Positions 1-10,306 of a DNA stretch of 64,000 bases are shown piece after piece; position 1 is the stretch's first letter; every line of letters begins with the position of its first letter. The DNA lies in the NCBI GenBank assembly GCA_047967505.1, contig CM106539.1, one strand, 5' to 3'. Below the pieces are notes generated by a model. That model made no database searches. It was not told where the DNA came from and saw nothing but the letters and a program-made list of their open reading frames with translations. The position numbers were made by a program, and so were the translations under genes. Source of the DNA: Dipteris shenzhenensis. Its lineage: Eukaryota > Polypodiophyta > Polypodiopsida > Gleicheniales.

Positions 1-1
1 C

Positions 2-73
2 ACTTCTCATATGCTTGCATATATTCTCACTAAAGGACTTAGAGAGGCATGCCTCCTAGGGTCAGAGAAATAA
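2..73 (+). pseudogene. Ty1/copia pol C-terminal fragment (RNase H tail)
   Basis: The frame starting at base 2 reads into the motif ILTKGL and stops at 71-73. This matches the ADIxTK-L segment at the end of copia RNase H. The same motif, better preserved, occurs at 44380-44475. Only the last two dozen codons lie in the window, so the rest of this element is upstream. The next LTR-like sequence starts about 50 bases downstream, which fits the order pol, then 3' LTR. Confidence 0.55.
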
Positions 74-123
74 GAGTTGAAACCTTGAGATGTGAGAAAT
101 TGATGTACCAAGAATGGGAAACT

Positions 124-264
124 TGTTAGAGCTATATATAGCTCTAACAATAATGATGTAGGGATCTCCATCGATATTACCATCGGTACTACCTTGTAAA
201 ATCGATGGCAATACCGATGGATTTTTGACCTAAAAGCTTATCAATGATTCATGTACCACATCAT
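124..264 (+). repeat. Start of a copia-type 3' LTR, truncated by CACTA copy A1
   Basis: The sequence begins TGTTAGAGCTATATATAGC, nearly the same as LTR starts at 38046 and 44679. It follows a purine-rich stretch (AAGAATGGGAAA). An imperfect inverted repeat built on CCATCG and CGATGG lies at about 169-219. Homology to the other LTR starts fades after about 20 bases, so LTR identity rests on the start motif and on the pol tail just upstream. Confidence 0.4.
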
Positions 265-545
265 CACAACAAGACAAAGCACCCATAGACGTGCGCACAG
301 ACGGGTTTTGAACTAAATAAAAAACTTACGAGCGCGTCTATTTTCATGTGTGGAGACCCGCATCTAATTGCGCATCTATATATCAGACACACGTGCGTAT
401 AAACGCGCTAATACATGTGCAAATAGACACGCTTATAAATGCTTGTATAGACGCACATATAGATGCAAGTCGAACAGACAGATGCGTATATAAACGCGTT
501 TTTAAACGCACTGATAGATGCGCTTTATTTGTTTTTAATTTAAAA
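265..545. repeat. CACTA family A copy A1, left end with subterminal repeats
   Basis: The shared left boundary reads CACAACAAGACAAAGCACCC. The same segment opens copies A2 (15310) and A3 (55455). A cluster of short, variable repeats of the GCGTCTAT / ATAGACGC type in both orientations follows. Such clusters are typical of the subterminal regions of CACTA elements, where the accessory protein binds. The very end is CACAA rather than CACTA, so the exact terminus is uncertain. Confidence 0.6.
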
Positions 546-835
546 TTTACAGAATGCTGTGTATGCTATATAGTTACAAGAATCCCATATCCACATTGTG
601 TAATTCAATTCTTATAGCCAACCGCATTTTAATTACAATTCCAAATAAAACATTACAACTCCAAAACGCACTAAAATTAAAAGCTCAAAAAGTGCTTGTA
701 TATACATATAGCACGAAGCTAAGCCATGTCATGTGGCTTCAAGTACAAAAAATAAGAGGAGTGTATATACAAGAGGCACAAAGCCAAGCCAGTGGCTTAA
801 AGTACAAAAAAGAGTAGCTAGCACTACTTGTACGA
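546..835. other. 3' flank of the A1 accessory gene
   Basis: No gene is seen. The stretch is conserved between A1, A2 and A3 and contains AATTACAATTCCAAATAAAA, an AT-rich segment. It probably holds the 3' UTR and polyadenylation region of the minus-strand ORF1 gene. A short repeated phrase, AAGCTAAGCCATGTCATGTG, is present once here and twice in A3 (about 55915-55980). Confidence 0.35.
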
Positions 836-2303
836 CTAATCTATGTTCTCTAGGTCTTCGCTCCCTTCCACACTCCCTTCTGCACTCCCTTCTGTGCCTC
901 CTTCCTCCTCTTCCTCATCCTCTTGTGCACGGGCCTGTAAACAAGGGACAACATATATCAATGTATGAAAAATCAAATCTTTACTTATAATTTTGGCATT
1001 ATTTAATTACTTTCAAATACCTGGGGGACCGCTCCAGTAGCTCGGGTATACTGCTCCTCAGTAATCAACCCGTCATCATAGAAGTGCCTCCTCATATCTC
1101 CTCTACGATGGTGGTGGTGGTAAGCTATCTCCACAGGAGTAGGGTATCTACCCACGATCTCAAGCTGCATGACCGCAACACACTTTGCGGAGGGATTAGT
1201 ACAAAGAAACAGCCTCCTAATAAACTACATAAGCAATATAATTTGAGATCGATACTTACAAATAGGGCCTCTCATGATTCAACACCCCCTGCTCCAAAAT
1301 GCGTGCTTCCATATTCCTCCATCTGGATCCTCCGTGCCTCCACTTGTTGCAGACTGGGGTCCTCCCTCGCTGACTTCATTGCCTTCTTCCACTCACGTTT
1401 GTGAGCGGTGTGGGGTGGGCCCCTTGGTGGTTGACTTGCCTCAAGCCTGGCAAGCTCCGCTAGTGCCTGCCTCTTAAGCGAAGATCTTTTATTGCTAAGT
1501 ATCGTAACAATCTTTGACTTTGCCCATTTATCTGTGAATTGGCGATTGGGGGGGTTAGGATACCTAGAGCGAACAGTAGCGAGGATCTCATCAACCAACC
1601 TCTTTGGGTGGTCTTTGTAGTGGATAAAGCAATCTCTGTAATTGTTAGCAATTACAGAGCGCATGAAGGCCATGATGTCCTTCCCTTGCGCATCCATCAA
1701 GATGCCTCCTGTTTGAGTGATGTCATAATAAATCGTACCATCACCCAGAGGCACGTCTAAATCATCTGAATCATCATCCTCCCCACCGCCACATGGCCCA
1801 AAGCACTGTGCCATGCATCCCCCACCGCTCTCCCTGCTACTACACCTACTACCCTATCATGTCGAGCTCGTACGCTGGCCACTCGTAGCTCGAGACTGCA
1901 CGAGACTACGCTGACCACTCATAGTTGGAGAACCGAGTCTCGACGGCACAGGAGTACGTCGATGGCTCTGCGAGATAGAAGGACCTCTTGACGGCATGGG
2001 GGAAGGGGCATAAGATGGGATGGTAGAAGGGACATAAGACGGCATGGGGGAAGGGGCATAAGACGGTACGGGGGAAGGGGCATAAGAAGGGGCATAAGAC
2101 GGCTGTGCTGACTCCACTGGGGTGATCTCAGGCGGTGTGGGGCTGCTTGGAGTCTATAGTGCGGACTCCTGGGGAGTGTTTAGAGTACTCGTCATATACC
2201 CGTATAACTCCACAGGACTAGGAGGGTGCCCTAAAAGGTTATATAAGTCCTTCCAAATAGATTCCCGGGGATTAGGTGAGCTGGAAGTGCTTCCTGGCCA
2301 CAT
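836..2303 (-). pseudogene. CACTA family A ORF1 (accessory protein), copy A1
   Basis: This is a minus-strand gene of at least three exons. ATG at 2303 opens an exon running to 1260, with a GTAAG donor just after it. A second exon covers about 1219-1022, and the last ends with a stop at 836-838. The N-terminal part includes LLGHPP and LYGYM motifs, then repeats of PSYAPSPMPS. The middle carries the conserved block DCFIHYKD and SRYPNPPN. The second exon ends near FYDDGL and EEQYTRA. The tail is acidic and ends EDLENID. The layout resembles the plant Ptta/En/Spm transposase_24 family of CACTA accessory proteins, which is my inference. The copy is dead: stops near 2157 and 1861, and a TGG-to-TGA change at 1272-1274 by comparison with A2 and A3. 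Confidence 0.7.
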
Positions 2304-3207
2304 GTTGAACTGGAAAAAAGGAAAAAAATCTATTACTGATGAGCTGAGAAGAAAGGGAAAGAAAAGAGAGGCTTACTGTTAGAGCGCGTCTATAGACGCG
2401 TCTGATTTGCGCGTCTATAGACACGTCTAACAGAGCATCTAATAGCTCGTCTAATAGAGCGTCTAACAGAGCGTTTAATAGAGCGTCTAACAGAGCATCT
2501 AATAGAGCGTCTATCGACGCGTCAGTTTGTGTCTGCAAACAGGCCAAACGTGCGTTTAGACGCACCTGCAGATGTGCTTTTAGACGCGCTCTGAGACGTG
2601 CCTATAGACGCGCTTTGACAGACGGGATTTCTAAAAAGTAGAAAAGGACATTCCACTCGACACAAAAACGTGACACTGATACCCAAATCATGCGCTTCTT
2701 GGATACGAGAAAGTACAAATCTAGAGAGAGCAAACTTCCAAACAAGATCAACTGCAAAAAGACTTACTTGGATAGAGGTATGGAAGGTTCTTCTTTCTTT
2801 TTCAAAGTTGCTTCTCCTCCTTGTTCGACCTCCTCTCCTTTAAGCTTAGAAGTAAGTGTGGGTGCCTTTCTCTTGAGTGTAAGCTTGGAAGTAAGTATGG
2901 GAGCCTTTCTCTTAAGCATCGAAACTATGGATCTGCTAATAAGGAAGGAAGCAAGCCGTGCGAAGTATAAGTAATGTGAAGAAAAGCAAAGCGAGCGGCG
3001 CACTAAAAAGCAGGTTTAAAAACTGCTTCTATAGTCGCATCTAATAGCGCATCTATAGGCACATCTAAATACACAGAGTAGACGCGCTTTTAGATGCACC
3101 TTTAGACGTGATTTTAGACACGCTTTTAGACGCGCCTTTAGATGCGCCACAGAGTTTAAATTAAACATTTGAAGAAGAGCAAATTTGGTGGGTTGTTTGT
3201 TTGTAGG
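2304..3207. promoter_or_regulatory. Central divergent promoter region of A1 with terminal-type repeats
   Basis: This sits between the start of minus-strand ORF1 and plus-strand transposase. Two clusters of GCGTCTAATAGAGC / TAGACGCGTCTA-type repeats lie at about 2383-2640 and 3030-3150. They are the same repeats found at both outer ends of the element. The 2640-3030 part contains a near-duplicate of TAAGCTTAGAAGTAAGTGTGGG about 60 bases apart. An AG directly before the transposase ATG (TTGTAG at 3201-3206) suggests a leader intron. The promoter role is inferred from position. Confidence 0.5.
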
Positions 3208-6200
3208 ATGTCTTCATCTTCAACAAGTAGCTCCAGTGAGGATGAATCCCTCCGTATCCACCATCGCGAAATGTGATTGGAGCAAAAAATCAAATGTCTG
3301 TGTGATCGATGTCGAGGAAACATGTATCATGCACGCAAGATTACACTCAATCATATCTCAAAGTATGGAGAATGGGATGTAACCGTAAACAGGGTAAGGG
3401 TTTGTAAGTTAAGGTTGATTGAGATACCTATGGGTGTTCATATGTTTGAGTTATGATCCCGTTTTAATTTGATACAGGATGCAGTGCCACACCCACATAT
3501 GCTACCCTATGCTCGTCGTGAGGAGGAAAAACATCAGCGATATGAGGTGGGATCTTCAGGAGGGACCGTTACGGATGCATGGAGTGATGGTGATAGTAGC
3601 CCTCTGCCATTACCTCATGAAGCCATGAAGGAGGAGGTGTTTGATGATATGGTGCGGGATTTATATGTCCATCAAGGGAGGGATAATATCATGGAGCAGG
3701 ATGATCTTTTTACTGCAACATCGACTCCACTGTTTGAGAGGTGCACATTCTCTGTTCTACGTGCCTCCCTTGAGTTACTAAACTTGCAAACCATCTATGG
3801 ATGGAGCAATGCAAGTTTGAATGCATTACTCAAGTAAGCTTTAAAGTCGATTTTGCAAACATGGTGAATTATGCTAGTGGGTCAATTACTCGAATGCTTT
3901 TCCTCATTTATGGTCTTCATGTGCAGGCTATTGTGTAAAATGCTTCCAAGGGAGAATAAACTACCGATCTCAAGAGATATGGCGAGGCAACATGTGACCT
4001 TTCTTGGAGGATTAGATTACAAGCACATCCATGCATGTGTCAACGATTGCGTTTTGTTTCGTGGACTACATAAGGATGCAAGAGAGTGTCCTACTTGTGG
4101 AGAGGCAAGATATAGAGCAGATCTCAAAACCTTGGACGTGCCTCGAAAGGTATTGCGACATTTTTCCATAATCCCTCGCATCCAACATATGTTCAAGTGC
4201 AAATCTATTGCAGAGCTCATGTCATGGCATTCCTCCCATTGATCAACTGATGGCAAGTGGAGAACTCCCACGGACTCTCCTACGTATTGAAGACACATGG
4301 CCAAGCTTCAAGGAAGAACCTAGGAGCTTGAGACTTGGATTGGGTATGGATGGTGTGAACCCATTTGGTCTCAAAAGCAGGTCTTACAGTGTATGGCCAG
4401 TGGTATTGGTGAATTACAATCTTCCACCCTCTATGGCTATTAAGAAAGGACATGTCATGCTGTCCCTTCTAATTCCAGGGAAACATAAAGTCAAAAACCC
4501 TGATGTTTATTTGGAGCCTTTGATTGATGAGCTAGAGATACTTTGGAGAGGTATCGAGGTGCATGATGTGAGCAGGCCTCCCTCGTCACGAGACTTCAAC
4601 TGCAAAGTAGTCTTGATGTGGACGATGCATGACTTCCCAGGCTATGGCGAGTGTTCAGGTAAGCATTTCATTTTTAATTATGAATAGGCAAAGGATGTGG
4701 CACCCTAAACCCACCTTCCACTCTTAATTGCATCTATTGTTCAGGTCTCACTACATCGGGTTACCATGCATGTCCTGTTTGTGGTCCTTCGCTAGTTGTC
4801 TCACGGGCAGACGCATTGAATAAGGTAATCTATGAGAATTACCATCGATTTCTCCCACCTGATCATCCTAGATATGTTGCCCCTTGGAATAAAGTCCTCC
4901 CACAATCACTCATCGCGGGAGATTGGATGAGAATTTGGGACGGTTCCACGACGACTCCACCACTTGGCATGAGCCGGTAAGGGTTTGTAACTATTGGCTG
5001 GAAGTAAAGATTGGCTGCATTATCTGAAAGTAAAGATTGCACGCTAACAGTTTATTTTGTTTAGATACTCCATCTTTTATCGTTTACCATATTGGTCCCA
5101 CCTCAAGATCAATCATTTGCTTGATCCCATGCATATCTTCAAGAATGTGGCACCTACCATTTGGGAGCATTTGAATGGGACACGAGATTCGGCAGGCATA
5201 AGGGAGGATCTACGTACCATAGGGAGGATGCATGAAGCTTGGCCTCAAGAGAGACCAAATGGGCGTGTTTTTTTACCTCGTGCACCGTGGATGTTATCAA
5301 AGCTAGAGATGGCGACATTGAAGCACGCTATTACTACAATTCGTACTCCCACTGGATGCATGAGGTGTTTGAAGGGAGCCTTTACAAAGAGCAAGAAAAG
5401 AGGTGTAGAGCAATTATATGGCTTGAAATCTAATGATTGGCACAAGATGCTCCAAGTAAGTATTTTATGTGCATAATATCTTTTTCCTTTCAAAATTGTG
5501 AGTGAATAGCTATAAGCAACTAATCAACCACCTCCTCGCGGGTTGAGTTCATACTACCTACTAGGATTTCACGTAGTGCATCGAAGGACGTGAAAGATTG
5601 TATTTACAAGATGGGTGAGCTTGTGAGGTATGTGAGCTCAAAGGAAATAGATCCCACCACGCTTGAGAATGCTCGAGTTATGTCAGTGGAGGTGGTTTTT
5701 TTAGTGGAGGAGACATTTCCACGTTCTATTCTCACAAGCCAACTACATCTCATAGTGCATTTGGTGGATGAGATTGCTATATGTAGTACTATACATGCAC
5801 GATGGTTGTTCTTCCTAGAGCACTTCATGAAGACCTTGAAGAACTTCATGAGACAAAATGCAAGACCCGAAGGTAGCATGGGCGAGGGTTGGTTGGTACA
5901 AGAGTCACTTGTATATATTTCTGAGTTTCTTGTTGATGTGGATAGCTCTCTCCCACGACTATGGAGAGATGATGAAGACCTAAGAATGACCTCTATTGTG
6001 CCTCAAGGGAAAGGATGCAACAAAGTAATAGACACGGAGTTCCATAATAGTATCAACCTCTTTTGCGTGCTTAATAGTGATGTGATGAAAAGATGGGTGA
6101 CAAGATACGAGGATGTAAAGGCAAGAAGACAAGAAGAAAGGGCCTTCTTTCGTACACACCACGGACCTCGTGTGCCATACCCTCAGTATCTAAGAGCACT

Positions 6201-7176
6201 TCCAAAGGATATTCATGTGGATTGGATACTTGATGAAATGGAGAAAGCAGAGAAAGACGAGGGGATGCATATCACAATGGAAGAATGGGAGTATGCTAGG
6301 GGATGCATGAGCAAGGTCGGTATATAGAATGTTATGCATAAGTTAGGAGCTTTCAATAGTTTAGATTGCTTATTTAATTGATTTTTTCTTGGTGTAGTGC
6401 ACTATGTTCAATGCTATATGGTGTGAGGGCAAGCATTTTCAAACACAACAGATTGATTATAAGAGAAACACACAAGATTGCAGCGTCATTGCTAGCTTTG
6501 AGGGAGCCAATGGAGCCATGAATGATTATTGTGGCATAATCCAAGATATTATTATGCTTGACTTTCGACGCTTCTTTGTGTATGTTTTGGATGTAAAGTG
6601 GTTTAAGGACGTGGTGGAAAGAGGCCCTAATGCAACAATCAAATGCCATGCAAGTGGCTTTGTAACTATTGACTCCACAAAGTTTTGACAAAGTAGGAAG
6701 GACACACTAGTACTACCACAACAATGTGAACAGGTACTGTGCACACATATAAAAATACTCGCTTTTAAATATTTGATGCAAGAAAAGTAACATGATTGTA
6801 TTTGTGTTTGAATTAGGTTGTCTATCAACCAATGGTGGATAATAATAGATGGTGGCATGTCATACCTATTATGCCACGTTCCAAAGTGATGTATAGTACA
6901 TTTACTAATATGGAGCGTATGGAGGATGATCATGGCCATGGACGTGATGATGACCGTGATACAAGAGAGGAGGATGATCATGAGATAGGAGATACAGATA
7001 TTGAGGCCATTACTCGTGAGGACGAACCTACCATTCGAGATGCTGATTTCGATGAGCACATGAGTGGCACAAGTAGTAGTGGGTTGAATGTATTTGTAGA
7101 TCTATTCACTTGTTTGGATTTTGAAGTAGATAGTTTGGCAAGGGTTGATCTCATTGAGGATGAGATTGAACCGTAG
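3208..7176 (+). pseudogene. CACTA family A transposase (tnp2 type), copy A1
   Basis: This is a plus-strand multi-exon transposase gene. Exons I can place: 3208-3393, 3478-3833, 3927-4658, 4745-4976, 5065-5455, about 5548-6315, about 6396-6733 and 6817-7176, all with GT-AG borders. The order is: N-terminal transposase-associated segment with CDRCRG; tnp2 core with HACVNDCVLFRG, CPTCGEARYR, MDGVNPFG and LLDPMHIFKNV; DUF4218 with RYVSSKEID and ARWLFFLEHFMKTLK; DUF4216 with a FVYVLDVKWF motif; and an acidic C-terminus. It would cut and paste the element by DDE chemistry. It is broken by stops at 3274, 4240 and 6686 and a small deletion near 4280. In A2 the three stops are sense codons (TGG, CGA, TGG). 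Confidence 0.85.
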
Positions 7177-7344
7177 CCCCATAATTGATATTGGCAAAAC
7201 TATTTTACATATTGTCTCATTCTCCTCATCTCACTTAATTCTTGTATATGTGGGCTTGCAAAAAATTATGTGCTTTGGTAATCATGGGCAATGTTTGGAA
7301 AGCAATGATGTACACCAAAATCTCACTTTCTGTATTCTCTGGTT

Positions 7345-7500
7345 TGTGTCTATTTACGCGTCTAAATGTGCATTTGATTCTTAGTGTAAACGCGCAAATA
7401 AACGTGCTAATACATGCACAAATAGACGCGCTAATGAACGGGATGTTAGACTGGCCCGTATTTTCTTAGGTTAGACGTGCACGTAGACGTGGTAATTTAC
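7345..7500. repeat. A1 right subterminal repeats
   Basis: After the transposase stop and a 170-base flank, short motifs of the ACGCGTCTA / TAGACGCG type recur about ten times in variable form. This matches the left end at 265-545. I could not find a clean terminal inverted repeat matching CACAACAAGAC, so the right terminus is either degenerate or lost in the adjacent microsatellite. Confidence 0.55.
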
Positions 7501-7835
7501 TCGTATATATATAGATCTATCTATCTATCTATATATATATATATTGCACATGTATATATATATATATATATATGTACACACACACACACACAAATGATTA
7601 AACACAAGCAACACAAGTAAGATGTTTGTGTTCCAAATAATATTGTGCTAATAATATATGTATATGTATGACTGATACATATACGCATACAGATGATTAG
7701 ACACAAGCAACACAAGTAAGATGCTTGTGTTCCAAATAATATTGTATTAATAATATATGCATATGTATGATTGATACATATGTGTGTGTGTGTGTGTGTG
7801 TGCATGCGTACTGCACGTGCGTGTGTGTGTGATTC
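7501..7835. repeat. TA, CA and GT microsatellites around a 99-bp tandem duplication
   Basis: A (TA)n and (CA)n tract at about 7505-7592 is followed by two copies of a 99-base segment. These start at 7594 and 7693 with ATGATTA-ACACAAGCAACAC. A (GT)n tract closes the region at about 7780-7830. The two copies differ at only a few positions, so the duplication is recent. Confidence 0.8.
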
Positions 7836-8440
7836 TCACGAGCCTTCTTCCACTCAATAGCCCTCTTTGGTTGGAATTGACATTCAGCGGGCTTCTTCAG
7901 TTATTGAGACACTGTCTATTGAGCTACAAGTGGATCTTTCTCCTTTGGATATAGTTCATAATAGTGTACTAGCACTAAATGTAGACAAGGATACTTAGAT
8001 TGGGGTTGATATTATGGATGCTTTTGCTGGACTGAATATAGATGTCGAGCCCGACGATCTTGCACCTACCTCTCCTTTTTCCCTAGGCACTTTCCATCCT
8101 TGGTTGAAGCATGTTTTTGACCCTGTGATTCAAAAAATTTGGGTGCTCGCTTATCTCAAGAAGAATCACAAGGGTGAAAAGCACCTTCACTTTATTGATG
8201 GTGGTGTGGTTCCTTTACAATAGTTTTTGCATGCAAACAATCTCATTGTGGAGGATATCCTTTTGGATACTGCCCCTGGTGACTTGTGATCTTTTTCCAT
8301 TTTCTAGTTCTCACTTCGCCTCCTAGCTTTTTCTGGGGCCTACTTGTAATCTTTTAACTTTTATACTTCATGGTGGGTTTTCACCTCTTTTGAGGTTTCC
8401 CACAGAGAAATATAAGATTTCAATAAAAAAGTGTGTGTGT
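7836..8440 (+). pseudogene. Degenerate LINE-like or unknown retroelement tail, copy 1
   Basis: A decayed frame includes an ATG at 8014 (MDAFAGLNIDVEPDDLAP) and continues through FIDGGVVPLQ to a stop at 8221. The following 200 bases end with CAATAAAAAAG and a (GT)n tract at about 8420-8446. This looks like the 3' end of a polyadenylated, retrotransposed sequence. The protein piece is not one I recognise. A related copy follows at 8500-9100. LINE identity is a guess based on the polyadenylated tail. Confidence 0.3.
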
Positions 8441-8499
8441 GTGTGTGAATTCCATTCCAGGTACTTTCAATTCCAAATACTATTGTGCATGAATCTCAG

Positions 8500-9100
8500 T
8501 TGTTGTAGATGTCTCAAGTGGCTCCTCTTGATGATCCTTCTGCCTTCACTAGCTCAAAATCTTCTAGTGTTGATGTTTCTAACCCTCTTTAGTTCACCAT
8601 TCTCATTCTATTAAAGTGGTTTCTCAGCTGGCCTCTCGAGTCTTTGAATCACAGTCTTTTGAGCTAGAGGTGGATTTATCTCCTTCAGATATAGTTACTG
8701 ATGGTAATGAGTACTTGAATGTGGATTTGAAAGGGAAAGATACCCTGGTGACTTCTCCTAAATCTCAAAATGCTAAACCAATGACACCTACCTAGTCTCC
8801 TATTTCCCTAAACACTTTCCATCTTTGGTTGTGACAGGTTTTTGATCTTATGATTCAAAAATTTTGAGTACCTACTTATCTCAACAAGGGTAAAAAACAC
8901 CTTCATTTTATTGATGGTGATGTGGTTCCTTTACAACAGTTTTTGCACGCAAACAATCTCACTATGGAGGATATCCTACTGGATTCCCCCTCTAGTGACT
9001 TGTAATCATTTTCACTTTTCTAGTTTTTAGCTAGCCTCCTAGCTTTTCCTAGGAGCCTACTTGTAATCTTTCTTCTTTGGTACTTCATGGTGGGTTTTCA
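8500..9100 (+). pseudogene. Degenerate LINE-like retroelement tail, copy 2
   Basis: This is homologous to 7900-8400: ELEVDLSPSDIV corresponds to ELQVDLSPLDIV, and FIDGDVVPLQQFLHANNL corresponds to the first copy. It carries several stops (for example near 8793 and 8835). The spacing between equivalent positions is about 715 bases, so this is either an old tandem duplication or two insertions of one family. Function unknown. Confidence 0.3.
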
Positions 9101-9226
9101 CCTCTTCTGAGGTTTCCCATAGAGAAACCCTTTTAGTATTGAGTTAATGCTTTGCTAGCTACCCCTCTTCTGAGGTTTCCCATAGAGAAATCCTTTTAGT
9201 ATTGAGTTAATGCTTTGCTAGCTACC
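9101..9226. repeat. 63-bp tandem duplication
   Basis: The unit starting CCTCTTCTGAGGTTTCCCAT occurs at 9101 and again at 9164, nearly identical. It lies at the 3' end of the degenerate retroelement copy 2. Confidence 0.85.
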
Positions 9227-9546
9227 CCTCTAGAATTGCTACATACTAACTTGAGTTCCTTTGGGATGGTGGCATGTAAGTGAATGTACTTCTCTAAAAG
9301 GTTTGCAAAATGATGCTTTTAGTGTTTTTTAAAATACTACTATGGTCACCCAACTTTTGGAATTCAAAAGGGTGTAATTTTGTTACTACGCTTTGGATCA
9401 TGAAAACTTGAGAGAAGGGAAAAACTTTATTAATATACTTTGTGTCCAAGACTTAGACTAGTCTAACCTTAAGATTAGGGGGTAGTTGCTTTAAAAATAA
9501 TGATAAAATGGTAGCATTTAACAATTACATGCTCCATGACGAAAAT
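9227..9546. other. Intergenic stretch without a recognised feature
   Basis: This is AT-rich sequence between the retroelement tail and the 380-bp duplication. I see no open frame with coding character, RNA gene or transposon end. Confidence 0.5.
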
Positions 9547-10306
9547 AACCTATAAAACATCCATGGAGTTAGGTGAAAATGTACACTCATTTTGATACTC
9601 CAAAATTACATAATAATAAAGTATTTTAAAACGTAAAGTATTGCGAGTATTGAAAGTATTCTAGGAGTGCAACATCGTGGCAGTTCATGAAAGACTTCGC
9701 AGAATTGACTGCGCTTCCATAATCAGGTTCTTCGTCCCTCTCACGTTTGCATTTGAGCATAGTTGGAGGAGTCAGGACAATGGGAGGCATGAGACGATTG
9801 AAAGTCTATGGTTACGAGGCTGTACATGCACTGTCTCCGTCCTCTGCTCCACAAAACCCATCATTCTATGTTCCGCCTACTTCCGTTTTTACGTTACCAC
9901 CGGCGTCACCCCATGAATATCCAAAGAACCTATAAAACATCCATGGAGTTAGATGAGACTGTACACTCATTTTGATACTCCAAAATTACATAATAATAAA
10001 GTATTTTAAAACGTAAAGTATTGCGAGTATTGAAAGTATTCTAGGAGTGCAACATCGTGGCAGTTCATGAAAGACTTCGCAGAATTGACTGCGCTTCCAT
10101 AATCAGGTTCTTCGTCCCTCTCACTTTTGCATTTGAGCATAGTTGGAGGAGTCAGGACAATGGGAGGCATGAGACGATTGAAAGTCTATGGTTACGAGGC
10201 TGTACATGCACTGTCTCCGTCCTCTGCTCCACAAAACCCATCATTCTATGTTCCGCCTACTTCCGTTTTTACGTTACCACCGGCGTCACCCCATGAATAT
10301 CCATCG
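9547..10306. repeat. 380-bp tandem duplication covering the 5' exon of the next gene
   Basis: Two head-to-tail copies (about 9547-9926 and 9927-10306) differ at only a few bases, for example CACGTTTGC against CACTTTTGC. Both contain the start of the coding exon of the gene at 10160-13254. The first copy runs out of frame at its end (stop near 9933), while the second continues into the gene. This looks like a recent local duplication that copied the 5' part of the gene and perhaps its promoter. Confidence 0.9.

Noticed and set aside
1857-2117. Separate proline-rich gene (PSYAPSPMPS repeats)
   Set aside because: It is the N-terminal part of ORF1. Comparison with A3 shows the terminating codons are mutations within one frame.
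7521-7805. Minus-strand frame HTHTHIC
   Set aside because: Translation of CA, TA and GT microsatellites.
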